Assembly (NCBI GenBank): GCA_027493055.1
Contig: JAPUDO010000020.1
Coordinates: 49,345 to 113,344 of the forward strand
Length of the DNA: 64,000 nucleotides
Reading direction: 5' to 3'
Origin: Niabella sp.
GTDB taxonomy: Bacteria; Bacteroidota; Bacteroidia; Chitinophagales; Chitinophagaceae
The position numbers and the translations under genes are program-made. Every line of letters starts with the position of its first letter. Within the stretch, counting starts at the first letter, position 1. Of this stretch, positions 52,412-62,136 are shown one piece after another. The notes under the pieces are model-generated. The model worked only from the letters and a program-made list of their open reading frames with translations, was not told where the DNA came from and did not search any database.

Positions 52412-52863
52412 TGAAAATCTACAGGATCGTTCGTTCTGAATACAAGGATGACCTTACAGGGCAAGGGGCTTTTTTATATGGGGGCCGCTGGAACAGCAAA
52501 GGCCAATATGCGGTTTATGCCGCCGAATATATATCGCTTGCGGTGCTGGAAATTGCGGTGAACTATGACAGAACACAAACCCGGCTCTTACCATCTTTTT
52601 ATTTGGCAGAGATATACGTACCGGATCATAATATCATTGAGATAGAGCAGCTGGCCCTTAAGCAAAACTGGAGCACTGATATGGATTATACTCAGTATAT
52701 AGGAGACCAGTTCTTACAGTCCAAATCAGAGCTCGCACTAAAAATACCATCGGTTGTAATACCCGAAGAAAGTAACTTCCTGTTAAACCCTATGCATCCC
52801 GATTTTAAAAAGATCAGCATTGAAAACAGCAGGGAATACGGTTTAGATAACAGGCTTCTTTAG
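52411..52863 (+). CDS. RES-domain toxin
   Basis: From ATG 52411 the 150-residue protein matches the RES family: MKIYRIVRSEY, GAFLYGGRWNSKGQYAVYAA (Arg and Tyr of the pocket), EYISLAVLEIAVNYD (Glu, Ser) and SFLNPxHP-like FLLNPMHPDFKKI near the end. RES toxins degrade NAD+. Longer frames run into the antitoxin and are not used. It ends 1 bp before the convergent SET-gene stop. Confidence 0.9.
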   Translation: MKIYRIVRSEYKDDLTGQGAFLYGGRWNSKGQYAVYAAEYISLAVLEIAVNYDRTQTRLLPSFYLAEIYVPDHNIIEIEQLALKQNWSTDMDYTQYIGDQFLQSKSELALKIPSVVIPEESNFLLNPMHPDFKKISIENSREYGLDNRLL

Positions 52864-52864
52864 C

Positions 52865-53248
52865 TTATTTTGCATCGAACCATACTTTTTTTGTTGCATT
52901 CCAGCTGCCGCTGTAATTTATAAACAGCTCTTCGCCTGCCTTTACTTTTCTTACTGTTTTAATAGTAATAGTTTTCCGGGCATAATCCATTTCGTATTCA
53001 CAATTGCTTTTATAGGAATGATTATATACAGATATCCATCCCAAAGCCATGCAGCATTCTTTACTACCATTTCCCCATTCAAATATATAGTCGTGCAACA
53101 GCGTTTTATCTAACAGCTTCCGCTCTGTAGCAGACATAACCAATACCGGCGCTATTTCTACTACCGATCCTTTTGATATATCTTCTGAGGTAAACACTCC
53201 CCTGCCCATCTGGTCTGTATCGGCTATATATAAACAATGTGCTATCAC
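52865..53248 (-). CDS. SET domain-containing protein
   Basis: A compact SET domain is visible: MGRGVFTSEDISKGSVVEIA, YIFEWGNGSKECCMALGW, ISVYNHSYKSNCEYEMD (the NHS motif) and AGEELFINYSG (catalytic Tyr). It is a lysine-methyltransferase-fold protein of about 127 residues. The open frame extends to 53551, but that part lies antisense to mgtE and looks non-coding, so I place the start near GTG 53248 with moderate confidence. Its target is unknown. Confidence 0.8.
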   Translation of the reverse strand: MIAHCLYIADTDQMGRGVFTSEDISKGSVVEIAPVLVMSATERKLLDKTLLHDYIFEWGNGSKECCMALGWISVYNHSYKSNCEYEMDYARKTITIKTVRKVKAGEELFINYSGSWNATKKVWFDAK

Positions 53249-53320
53249 AATAAATGATTTGGAACAAAAATAATTATTCAAAAAATAATTTTGAAAAGCT
53301 ATGCAGATAAGTGAAGTTCG

Positions 53321-53328
53321 TAAATTTG
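53321..53328 (+). promoter_or_regulatory. Candidate -7 box for mgtE
   Basis: TAAATTTG matches TAnnTTTG exactly and ends 4 bp before the mgtE ATG, as in the E1 gene. If used, the mRNA is leaderless. Confidence 0.4.
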
Positions 53329-53332
53329 GCCA

Positions 53333-54724
53333 ATGCAAGTGGAAAAAGGCAATATCTCCCTGGCGGAACAGTTTGAGGTCATCCTTGATTCTGGTAACAG
53401 GTCGGAAATTAAAGAATTTCTTGACAACCAGAATATAAGCGATGTGGTAGATCTGGTATATGAGTTTCCTGAACAGGCTGCGCTGATCATTGCCAATATG
53501 TCTGTACACCGTGCTGTAAACGTATTTAAGCTGCTTGAAGTAACGGAACAAAGAAGTATTATACAGGAATTACCCCCCAGTTATACTGCCGCTCTTTTGA
53601 ATGAGCTCCCGGCAGATGACCGTACTGACTTTTTGGAAGAGCTTCCCGCCAATACGGTACGCGAGCTTATAAAGCTTTTAGATCCCGAGGAACGCAGGGT
53701 TACACTTTCGCTTCTGGGATATCCTGAAAACAGTATAGGCCGCCTGATGAACCCGGACTACGTATATGTTTATTCACATAATACGGTAGAAGAGGTTTTT
53801 GACACCATCAGGAAGTATGGTAAGAACAGCGAGGCCATAAACGTTATTTATGTGATCAATAAGGCCGGCGAGCTTTTAGATGATATACGTATAGGAGAAT
53901 TTATACTGAGCGAGCCGGGAACCAAAGTTTCGGAGCTGATGGACGAAAGGGTTATTTCTTTAAAAGCCTACGATGACCAGGAAACCGCCAGCGAAATATT
54001 TAAAATGAATAATCGTGTGGCCTTGCCCGTGGTTAGTGAGAGCAACAAATTGTTAGGTATAGTTACCATTGATGATATACTTTGGGTGGCCACAGAAGAG
54101 TATAGTGAGGACATGCAAAAGATGGGGGGTACCCAGGCCTTTGAAGAACCTTATCTAGACATACCCCTTTTACGGCTGTTTAAAAAAAGAATTCCCTGGC
54201 TGGTTGTTCTGTTCTTAGGAGAAATGCTTACAGCAACAGCTATGGCTTTTTTCGAAGATGAGATCGCCCGGGCCGTAGTGCTCGCACTTTTTATTCCGTT
54301 GATCATAAGCAGTGGGGGTAACAGCGGTTCTCAGGCTTCGACTCTTATCATCCAGGCCATGGCTGTAGGCGAAGTGCATATTAAAGACTGGTGGCGGGTA
54401 ATGCGCAGAGAGATCATTTCGGGCCTTTTGTTAGGCGCCGTATTAGGCATTATAGGTTTTTTGCGCATATTCGTTTATCATCTCTTTTCTCCCGCTTTAT
54501 ACGGTGAGCACTGGTTGATGCTGGGGTTCACAATAAGCCTTACCCTTCTGGGAGTAGTGCTTTGGGGCACCTTATCAGGTAGCATGCTTCCGATCCTGAT
54601 TAAAAAAATGGGCGCTGACCCTGCGGTTAGCTCGGCCCCGTTTGTTGCTACACTGGTAGATGTTACCGGGTTAATTATCTATTTTTCTGTAGCTTTTATG
54701 TTATTAAGCGGCAGTTTGCTTTAA
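53333..54724 (+). CDS. mgtE: Magnesium transporter MgtE
   Basis: This 463-residue protein has an N-terminal helical domain (NELPADDRTDFLEELPANTV) and a CBS pair (about 140-255; MNPDYVYVYSHNTVEEVFD, VVSESNKLLGIVTIDDIL). A five-span membrane domain follows with IISSGGNSGSQASTLIIQAM at the Mg2+ pore and PFVATLVDVTGLIIYFSVA at the end. Cytosolic Mg2+ closes the channel through the CBS/N domain. Full length; it stands alone. Confidence 0.95.
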   Translation: MQVEKGNISLAEQFEVILDSGNRSEIKEFLDNQNISDVVDLVYEFPEQAALIIANMSVHRAVNVFKLLEVTEQRSIIQELPPSYTAALLNELPADDRTDFLEELPANTVRELIKLLDPEERRVTLSLLGYPENSIGRLMNPDYVYVYSHNTVEEVFDTIRKYGKNSEAINVIYVINKAGELLDDIRIGEFILSEPGTKVSELMDERVISLKAYDDQETASEIFKMNNRVALPVVSESNKLLGIVTIDDILWVATEEYSEDMQKMGGTQAFEEPYLDIPLLRLFKKRIPWLVVLFLGEMLTATAMAFFEDEIARAVVLALFIPLIISSGGNSGSQASTLIIQAMAVGEVHIKDWWRVMRREIISGLLLGAVLGIIGFLRIFVYHLFSPALYGEHWLMLGFTISLTLLGVVLWGTLSGSMLPILIKKMGADPAVSSAPFVATLVDVTGLIIYFSVAFMLLSGSLL

Positions 54725-54841
54725 AACCTCTTTAAGACCTACCTTACCAGGTTGCCTGGTAAAAATTGCTACCTGCCGGGAAAGATACAATTGTTACTGC
54801 TTGTACTGTTGCTATATAGGTAGTTTAACGGGCATGATATT

Positions 54842-54859
54842 TGCGCAAACGGTTGCGCA
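54842..54859. promoter_or_regulatory. Palindrome upstream of glmS
   Basis: TGCGCAA (54842-54848) and TTGCGCA (54853-54859) form a perfect 7+4+7 dyad 45 bp before the glmS ATG. It could be an operator. No ribozyme-like glmS element can be recognised by eye. Confidence 0.3.
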
Positions 54860-54904
54860 CATAATTAAAAACCTTATTTTCGCTGACGTTAAAAATATTA
54901 AATC

Positions 54905-56743
54905 ATGTGTGGAATTGTAGGTTATACAGGAAAAAGACAGGCATATCCGATTGTCATAAAAGGGCTGAAAAGATTAGAATACAGGGGCTATGACAGCGCT
55001 GGTGTTGCACTTCAGCAAGATGAAAAGGTTACTATTTATAAAAAAAAGGGTAAAGTAGCCGACCTTGAAGACAGTATCGGAACCAGCAACGTGGCTGCCA
55101 CTACAGGCATCGGACACACCCGCTGGGCTACCCACGGCGAGCCCAACGATCGGAATGCTCACCCCCACTATGCTGCAAGCGGAAAAATAGCTATGATACA
55201 TAATGGCATTATTGAGAACTATGCACAACTAAAAGCAGAGCTTACCAATAAAGGCTATACTTTTAAGAGCGATACAGATACTGAGGTTTTATTAAATTTT
55301 ATCGAAGAAATCAAAATCAACAACGATTGTTCTTTAGAAGAAGCCATCCGTATTGCCTTAAAGCGTGTTACGGGTGCTTATGTTATTCTATTAATTGATG
55401 ATGAAAATCCTGATACAATTATTGCCGCCCGTAAAGGCAGCCCGCTGGTGATTGGTGTAGGCAAGAATGAGCATTTCCTGGGATCAGACGCATCGCCTAT
55501 GCTTGAATACACTAAAGAGGTGGTATATGTGAACGATTACGAACTGGCTGTAGTAAAGCCTGATGAACTGATCTTAAAAAACCTGGGCAATGAAAAAATA
55601 ACGCCTTATGTACAAAAGCTGGATCTTGAACTGGCAGCTATAGAAAAAGGAGGCTATGATCATTTCATGCTTAAAGAAATTTTTGAGCAGCCCACTACCA
55701 TGTATGATTGCCTTCGCGGCCGCTTAGATGCTTCAGCAGGAACTATAACAATGGCTGGCATTCAGCAGTATGCCGAACAAATCATCAATGCCAACAGGAT
55801 CATTATTATAGCCTGCGGAACCAGCTGGCACGCAGGTTTGGTAGCTGAATATATTATAGAAGAATTATGCCGCATCAATGTAGAAGTAGAATATGCCTCG
55901 GAGTTTCGTTACCGGAACCCGGTTATTAATAAGGGGGATGTGATCATTGCCGTCAGCCAAAGCGGCGAAACAGCCGATACTTTAGTAGCTATAGAAAGCG
56001 CTAAGGAAAAAGGTGCTATTATTATTGGCGTGGTAAATGTTGTAGGCTCTTCCATAGCCAGGGCATCCCATGCAGGCGCCTATACACATGCAGGTCCCGA
56101 GATTGGCGTAGCCTCTACCAAAGCATTTACAGCACAGCTGACCGTTCTTATGATGATCGCTTTAAAACTGGGTTACTTAAAAGGCACTTTATCCGGCAAC
56201 CGCTACAGGCAACTGTTAAATGAGCTGGACATGGTTCCCGAAAAAGCAGCGTGGGTACTGAACCAGCATGAGCATATTCAATCAATTGCCGAAAAATATA
56301 AAGATGCCCGTGATTTTCTTTACCTGGGGCGCGGCTACAATTTTGCCATCGCATTAGAAGGTGCATTAAAACTCAAAGAAATCTCTTATATACACGCAGA
56401 AGGCTATCCTGCGGCAGAAATGAAACACGGGCCTATTGCATTGGTTGACGAATACCTGCCGGTAGTATTTGTAGCTACAAAGGATGCTTATCATGAAAAG
56501 GTGGTGAGCAATATGCAGGAGATAAAAGCTCGTAAAGGAAAACTGATAGCAGTAATAACAGAAGGCGATGAGCAGTCTGCAGCTTTATGTGATGATATAA
56601 TGATCGTTCCAGAAGCCGATGAAGTAATAGCCCCGCTCTTAAACGTTATTCCATTACAGCTGCTCTCCTATTATATTGGTGTTGCAAGAGGGTGTAATGT
56701 TGATATGCCGCGCAATCTGGCCAAAAGCGTTACAGTAGAGTAA
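54905..56743 (+). CDS. glmS: Glutamine--fructose-6-phosphate aminotransferase (isomerizing)
   Basis: This 612-residue enzyme makes glucosamine-6-phosphate, the first step to UDP-GlcNAc. The N-terminal class II glutaminase starts MCGIVGYTGKRQAYPIVIKG with the catalytic Cys2 and has GHTRWATHGEPNDRNAHPH. Two SIS isomerase domains follow (ACGTSWHAGLVAEYIIEELC; GRGYNFAIALEGALKLKEIS) and the end is DMPRNLAKSVTVE. Length and ends match the family. Confidence 0.98.
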   Translation: MCGIVGYTGKRQAYPIVIKGLKRLEYRGYDSAGVALQQDEKVTIYKKKGKVADLEDSIGTSNVAATTGIGHTRWATHGEPNDRNAHPHYAASGKIAMIHNGIIENYAQLKAELTNKGYTFKSDTDTEVLLNFIEEIKINNDCSLEEAIRIALKRVTGAYVILLIDDENPDTIIAARKGSPLVIGVGKNEHFLGSDASPMLEYTKEVVYVNDYELAVVKPDELILKNLGNEKITPYVQKLDLELAAIEKGGYDHFMLKEIFEQPTTMYDCLRGRLDASAGTITMAGIQQYAEQIINANRIIIIACGTSWHAGLVAEYIIEELCRINVEVEYASEFRYRNPVINKGDVIIAVSQSGETADTLVAIESAKEKGAIIIGVVNVVGSSIARASHAGAYTHAGPEIGVASTKAFTAQLTVLMMIALKLGYLKGTLSGNRYRQLLNELDMVPEKAAWVLNQHEHIQSIAEKYKDARDFLYLGRGYNFAIALEGALKLKEISYIHAEGYPAAEMKHGPIALVDEYLPVVFVATKDAYHEKVVSNMQEIKARKGKLIAVITEGDEQSAALCDDIMIVPEADEVIAPLLNVIPLQLLSYYIGVARGCNVDMPRNLAKSVTVE

Positions 56744-56837
56744 TGTTGTTTTATGTACCTGGCACCATTGCTACTATCAGCTTCGTTGCGTCGCACTGTT
56801 CATCGTTCGGGTTATATATCACCCTCTATTCCTATCA

Positions 56838-59048
56838 ATGATCAATGAAATGAACCAGATAAGAAAACATAAAGCAGACCAGCTCGGTTATAATTTCATT
56901 CCCGCTTCTTTTTTACCTGAAGGGAAAGATGAATATTACCTGCGCTTTCAGCAAAACCCGGCTACCGATTACCGGCCTTTAACCAAACAGGAGATCACCA
57001 TCCTCCAGTCTAATCGTAACCGATCGGGCAATTGGGATGATATACTGGTCCGTGATGGCATTGATATACATCTTATAGAAGAATGTACGTTTTACGGACT
57101 GGTAAGGATAGGTAAGCTGGAACAATATTTCCTTGAATTTAGTGAAGTAAGGTTCCCGGTAGGTCTTTATAACAGCCAGATAGTCAGCTGCGATATAGGG
57201 GATAATGTATCTATCAGTAACGTAAAGTATCTGAGCCATTACATTATTGAAGAGGATGTGATCATTGCTAATGTAAATGAAATGACGTGCACGTCTCACT
57301 CCAAATTTGGCAATGGTATTATAAAGGAGGGCGAAAAAGAAAATGTACGTATATGGGTAGAGCTCTGTAACGAAAATGGCGGCAGAAAAGTTTTGCCGTT
57401 CGATGGCATGTTAGCCGGTGATGCCTGGCTTTGGTCAAAATATCGCGGTGATAAAAAGCTGATGGACGCTTTTCAGCGTTTCACTGAAGAAAAATTTGAT
57501 ACACTGCATGGCTATTATGGGACTGTTGGCAAAAGAACGGTTATAAAAAATACGCATATACTCAAAGATGTAAAAATTGGTACAGATGCTTATATTAAAG
57601 GTGCCAATAAATTAAAGAATCTTACCATCAACTCTAACGAAAAAGCGAAATCGCAAATTGGTGAAGGCTGCGAAATGGTAAATGGCATCATGGGTGTTGG
57701 TAGTCGCGCTTTCTATGGCGTTAAAGCGGTGCGCTTTATTCTTTCTCCCTTTTCCCAATTAAAATATGGTGCCCGGCTGATCAACTCTTACTTAGGTGAA
57801 AATGCTACAGTTTCCTGCTGCGAGGTGTTGAACTCCTTAATTTTTCCTGCTCATGAGCAGCACCATAACAACTCTTTTTTATGTGCGGCATTGGTAAAAG
57901 GCCAAAGCAATATGGCCGCGGGCGCTACTATTGGCTCTAATCATAATTCACGAGGAGCAGATGGTGAAATACAGGCAGGACGCGGCTTTTGGCCTGGATT
58001 ATGCGTAAGCCTCAAACACAATTCCCGTTTTGCATCGTTTACCATGATCGCAAAAGGTAATTATCCTGCTGAGCTGGATATTCCCTTCCCCTTTTCTCTT
58101 ATCAGCAATGAAGAGCATTCCAACAAACTGGTAGTAATGCCGGCTTATTGGTTCATGTATAATATGTATGCCATACAAAGAAATGAACGCAAGTTTGCAG
58201 AAAGAGATAAGAGAATTGACAAATTTCCTCTTATAGAATTTAATTGCCTTGCACCTGATACCATCAATGAAATATATCAATCGCTTGGCCTGCTGGAGCT
58301 TTTTACAGGAAAAGCCTTCTATAAAGCCAATAAAATGATTGGCAGCGATGCAGACTATATGTCTAAAGGAAAATCACTCCTGGAGCATCATTCGCCTGTC
58401 ATAAGCGGGCTGGATATACGGGCCGATGGTTTTGAAAATTCAAAAAGGCCGGTACAGATCATAAAGGTTGAAGAAAGTTATATAGTTTATAAAAAAATGC
58501 TGCGCTTTTATGCAGGTAACGAAATGATCCGTTACATTACTGAGCATTCTATTACTGATGCCCAACAGCTGTTACAGGTTATTGAAACCAACAGCAGCAT
58601 CCAGGAATGGGTCAATGCAGGAGGACTGCTGATTACCAAAGACAGGCTGAATCAACTGCTGTCCGAAGCCAGGGAAAATAAGATCAACGGCTGGGAAGGT
58701 GTTCATAACTTTTATAAAACATGTGCCGAAGAATACCCCTTACAAAAGATGCGACATGCTGTTTCCATACTTTTACATATTGACAATATTAACAGCACGA
58801 ATATTGACAACAGCTTTCTCAGGGACCTTTTCCAGCAAACTCTTGAAATAAAAGAATGGATCACTAAAAGTGTTTACCATTCTAAAGCAAAAGACTATAA
58901 AAACACTTTTAAAAATATGGTGTATGATTCTAAAGACGAGCTGGAAAGTGTATTAGGCAGCTTTGAAGATAATAGCTTCATTATACAGCAAAATGAAGAG
59001 CTTGCCGTGTTTAAAGAGCAGGTAGCCATACTATTAAAAACGCTTTGA
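56838..59048 (+). CDS. DUF4954 family protein (left-handed beta-helix)
   Basis: This 736-residue cytosolic protein belongs to DUF4954, known from Bacteroidota. The middle third has hexapeptide-like turns of a left-handed beta-helix (TVIKNTHILKDVKIGTDAYI, KNLTINSNEKAKSQIGEG, GATIGSNHNSRGADGEIQAG), as in sugar-nucleotide acyltransferases. The C-terminal third is helical. The gene follows glmS by 94 bp. An amino-sugar-related role is possible but not shown. Confidence 0.85.
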   Translation: MINEMNQIRKHKADQLGYNFIPASFLPEGKDEYYLRFQQNPATDYRPLTKQEITILQSNRNRSGNWDDILVRDGIDIHLIEECTFYGLVRIGKLEQYFLEFSEVRFPVGLYNSQIVSCDIGDNVSISNVKYLSHYIIEEDVIIANVNEMTCTSHSKFGNGIIKEGEKENVRIWVELCNENGGRKVLPFDGMLAGDAWLWSKYRGDKKLMDAFQRFTEEKFDTLHGYYGTVGKRTVIKNTHILKDVKIGTDAYIKGANKLKNLTINSNEKAKSQIGEGCEMVNGIMGVGSRAFYGVKAVRFILSPFSQLKYGARLINSYLGENATVSCCEVLNSLIFPAHEQHHNNSFLCAALVKGQSNMAAGATIGSNHNSRGADGEIQAGRGFWPGLCVSLKHNSRFASFTMIAKGNYPAELDIPFPFSLISNEEHSNKLVVMPAYWFMYNMYAIQRNERKFAERDKRIDKFPLIEFNCLAPDTINEIYQSLGLLELFTGKAFYKANKMIGSDADYMSKGKSLLEHHSPVISGLDIRADGFENSKRPVQIIKVEESYIVYKKMLRFYAGNEMIRYITEHSITDAQQLLQVIETNSSIQEWVNAGGLLITKDRLNQLLSEARENKINGWEGVHNFYKTCAEEYPLQKMRHAVSILLHIDNINSTNIDNSFLRDLFQQTLEIKEWITKSVYHSKAKDYKNTFKNMVYDSKDELESVLGSFEDNSFIIQQNEELAVFKEQVAILLKTL

Positions 59049-59061
59049 TCCATAATTTATG

Positions 59062-59544
59062 CTACATGGACCTGACTTTAAAAGACCAGGTAATGCTGAA
59101 CTTTGCCACCAGCTCACCGGCTTCGTTTTTTCCTTCAGAAGCAGCAGCTACTATTTGAGGCTCACCTGTTTCAACAGCAGCTATTACAGCACTTTTGAAG
59201 GTTTCTCCATCTGAGCAGGTAAACAGAGTGATACCGGTAGCTTTCTTAAAATATTCAGCATTCACCTTTACTACTAACATAGATACCACGGGCCTTTTCT
59301 TGTAAACATTTGCCATAGCCAAAGCGCCGGTGCTCAGCTCTGCTGCCATAGCAAGACAGGCAAAATAAGTGGAGCGAAAAGGATTTTTACTAAACCACAT
59401 ATAGGGTACCGCTACACTGCAGGACCTGTCCGATATACTTTTGATGCGTACACCGCTAAAGTAAGCCGATGGCAGCTTCCGGAGCATAAACAAATTAAAC
59501 CTGAACGAACGGGCAAGCTTTATAAAGTCATTATGGTTTTCCAT
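59062..59544 (-). CDS. DUF4442 hotdog-fold thioesterase-like protein
   Basis: I start this 160-residue protein at ATG 59544 (MENHNDFIKLARSFRFNLFM). The longer frame to 59655 would run through a terminator. Visible DUF4442/hotdog features are VAVPYMWFSKNPFRSTYFAC, AMAAELSTGALAMA and VSMLVVKVNAEYFKKATG. The family is related to PaaI thioesterases; the substrate is unknown. It converges with the DUF4954 gene. Confidence 0.82.
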   Translation of the reverse strand: MENHNDFIKLARSFRFNLFMLRKLPSAYFSGVRIKSISDRSCSVAVPYMWFSKNPFRSTYFACLAMAAELSTGALAMANVYKKRPVVSMLVVKVNAEYFKKATGITLFTCSDGETFKSAVIAAVETGEPQIVAAASEGKNEAGELVAKFSITWSFKVRSM

Positions 59545-59591
59545 GCTCTTATATCGATAATGTATTCCTAAAGTTATAGCAATAAATAATA

Positions 59592-59618
59592 AAGGCGCCA
59601 TAAGTTTTATGACGCCTT
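59592..59618 (-). terminator. Terminator after the TonB receptor gene
   Basis: On the minus strand AAGGCGTCATAA and TTATGGCGCCTT (59618-59607 with 59603-59592) form a 12-bp stem with one mismatch and a 3-nt loop, followed by TATTATTTATT. It lies 24 bp past the receptor stop. Confidence 0.75.
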
Positions 59619-59642
59619 GAGTATAACACTGCTTGTTGCCTT

Positions 59643-62003
59643 TTACAGCTTCCACTCAAGGGGGATAATTAATCGCGCATTGAAATTGCGTCCCATATTA
59701 AATACACCTACCCTTCCTGTTACCGGATTTTCATCAGCATATTTTAATCTGTTTAAATGACTTTGATAAGCCACATCGCCTATGTTCTGAATTCCAACGC
59801 TCACGGAGCATATCTTTTTACCGGCTATATTTATATCGGAACCAATACCTGCATTGAAAAGCACATAGCCTTTTGTAGCCGTTTCTGTTTCATAGCCTGC
59901 AAAGAAATTATTTTGAGCAGCGACGGTATTCATCTCAATTTTACCATAAAAATTCGATAAGGCTTTCGAAACTGCAGGAAACTCAGCTCTCAGCTCGGTT
60001 AATAAAGTTGCCGGGGCTATAAGGGGTAAATTTGAAGAACCATCAACGGCTTTGGTAAACTTACCTCTTACAAAAGAAAAGGTATTCTCAAAATGCAGCC
60101 AATCCAATGGATGCGGGTGTAGGTCAATGCGCGCTTCAATACCCGTTAATCTTGCACTCTGCTGATTGAATCTGAACACAGGTGTATTATCAATTGAATC
60201 AGGCACACCATTGCTACCAATCGATTTATTATAAAAAATATAATTACTAATGCTGTTAAAGAAAGGCGACACACTAATATCTACATGATTGGTAGTCACT
60301 TCGATACCTGCATCTATAGAAGTTGATACTTCACTCTTCAGACCCAGGTAACCTATTTCATAGCGGTTGGTGCCTTCATGTTCTCCATTGGCCGCCAGCT
60401 CAGATAAGTTAGGTGCCCTGAACCCCCTGCTGATATTCGCTTTTAAAGATATATGATCGCTAATTTCATGTGTTGCTCCAAGGCTTGCCGAAAAGTTACC
60501 GAAGTTTTTAGTAAAGGCATTGAATTTTTCTTCGCCCTCATCTTCCATAGCTTTACTGCTAATACTTCTTGTATCATAACGAAATCCTCCGCTTAAAGTA
60601 GTGGGGCCCCAGGTTTTTGAAGCAACACCATAAGCACCAAAATCAAAGAGGCCATAATCAGGAATAATAGCTTCTGATGCCCTGTTTTTATTCTGTTGCT
60701 GCATACCATTAATACCCAGGCTAACCTTCCAGTTATTATTTTCTGCCAGGTGATAAGCAAGGTTATAATTAATAGTTTTCAAATCAAAAAAAGCTTCGGG
60801 CTCATCGGGTGCATCAGGATCTGCAAATTCCTTCCGCTGGTTTTGCTGAAACCCAATAAGAGCCGCTATCCTGCCCCCATCATTCAGCATAAAAGAATTG
60901 TCCAACGCTATTTTAGTATGCTGAATACCCTGCCAGGGCACTAATGGCGTTCTGCCTTTTTCCAGAGACGGGGTTAAGGTATAACCTTCCAGTACCAGGT
61001 TGCCTTCTTCATCTCTTTCTCCTTCAACCATTCCTAGTTTCTGGTTGAAATGTGAAAACAACAGGTGCGAATATCCCCAACTTTTATTTAAGCCCACGTA
61101 GCCCCCAAAATTTATTTCGCCAAACCTGCTGTTAAGCACGTTACCATCATATTTATTTTTATAATCGCCGGCGCTTTTAATACTTCCATAGGCATTCCAG
61201 TTAAAACCATTGATGTTGCCTCCCACATTAGCATACTGTCCAAACATCCTGTTATTACCACTAAAGGAGGTTTGCAGATTAGCCTGCACTGTATTATTAG
61301 CTACCGGTGTATTGGTAAGAATATTGATAACGCCCCCGATCGCATCGCTGCCATACATTAACGATGCAGGCCCGCGCAGTATTTCAATTTTCTGCGCACT
61401 GTACTCATCTACTTCCAGTCCATGCTCATCTCCCCATTGCTGCCCTTCCTGCCTCATGCCATCATTTATGGTTACTACGCGATTATAACCTAACCCCCGT
61501 ATAAAAGGTTTGGTTATTGCCGGGCCCGTAGTTACTATAGAAATGCCTGGCTCCCTGGCCGCAATATCCAGCAAATTGGTACCAACCGATTGCTGAATAT
61601 CTTTTCTGGAAATAATAGAAACCTGAACCGGGGTACGTTTTAACCGTGTAGCCGATGAAACACCTGTTACGGTTACATTCTCATTTTCCACTACGGATTG
61701 AGACAATAAAAAATCGTGCGTTGAAATACCTGCCACTACAACAGTCTCTACTTTAGATCTATAACCTATATATGAAACCTGTACCGTTAATCTTCCGTTA
61801 GATAGTGCATTAAACCTGTAAATACCATTTGCGTCAGTTGTTGTAGAAAGCTTAAGATCAGGAACAGCAACTGTTGCACCAGCCAGCGGGGCCTGTGTAG
61901 CAGCATCTTTTACAACTCCTGACAGACCAGGTTTATCTTCATTGGCATGAAGCACATTTATTATGAATAACAGTATAAAAGAAAAAATATATTTTAAATG
62001 CAT
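59643..62003 (-). CDS. TonB-dependent outer-membrane receptor
   Basis: This 786-residue protein has a signal peptide (MHLKYIFSFILLFIINVLHA), a CarboxypepD_reg-like domain (about 27-110) and a plug (RTPVQVSIISRKDIQQSVGT, KPFIRGLGYNRVVTINDGMR, GPASLMYGSDAIGGVINILT). A 22-strand barrel ends in ARLIIPLEWKL. Receptors of this single-gene (non-SusC) type bring in metal chelates or cofactors. A small Cys/His-containing protein precedes it, pointing to a metal, but the ligand is open. Confidence 0.93.
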   Translation of the reverse strand: MHLKYIFSFILLFIINVLHANEDKPGLSGVVKDAATQAPLAGATVAVPDLKLSTTTDANGIYRFNALSNGRLTVQVSYIGYRSKVETVVVAGISTHDFLLSQSVVENENVTVTGVSSATRLKRTPVQVSIISRKDIQQSVGTNLLDIAAREPGISIVTTGPAITKPFIRGLGYNRVVTINDGMRQEGQQWGDEHGLEVDEYSAQKIEILRGPASLMYGSDAIGGVINILTNTPVANNTVQANLQTSFSGNNRMFGQYANVGGNINGFNWNAYGSIKSAGDYKNKYDGNVLNSRFGEINFGGYVGLNKSWGYSHLLFSHFNQKLGMVEGERDEEGNLVLEGYTLTPSLEKGRTPLVPWQGIQHTKIALDNSFMLNDGGRIAALIGFQQNQRKEFADPDAPDEPEAFFDLKTINYNLAYHLAENNNWKVSLGINGMQQQNKNRASEAIIPDYGLFDFGAYGVASKTWGPTTLSGGFRYDTRSISSKAMEDEGEEKFNAFTKNFGNFSASLGATHEISDHISLKANISRGFRAPNLSELAANGEHEGTNRYEIGYLGLKSEVSTSIDAGIEVTTNHVDISVSPFFNSISNYIFYNKSIGSNGVPDSIDNTPVFRFNQQSARLTGIEARIDLHPHPLDWLHFENTFSFVRGKFTKAVDGSSNLPLIAPATLLTELRAEFPAVSKALSNFYGKIEMNTVAAQNNFFAGYETETATKGYVLFNAGIGSDINIAGKKICSVSVGIQNIGDVAYQSHLNRLKYADENPVTGRVGVFNMGRNFNARLIIPLEWKL

Positions 62004-62136
62004 AAGTATGTGAATTTGGATACACCATTACAAAGGCCCTGCTATTACACAGTCCGTAACAGTATAGTTCTTGGATATTGTGGAAAATATCCGAAAAGAA
62101 TAAAAAGTAACTTGAATGAATGGAATTATCTTCCCG

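Noticed and set aside
53249-53551. N-terminal extension of the SET protein
   Set aside because: It is antisense to the start of mgtE and gives an aromatic-rich, untypical sequence; the SET domain begins after it.
54744-54762. Hairpin TTACCAGG/CCTGGTAA as mgtE terminator
   Set aside because: It is followed by A residues, not T, on the plus strand, and the stem is only 8 bp with a 3-nt loop.
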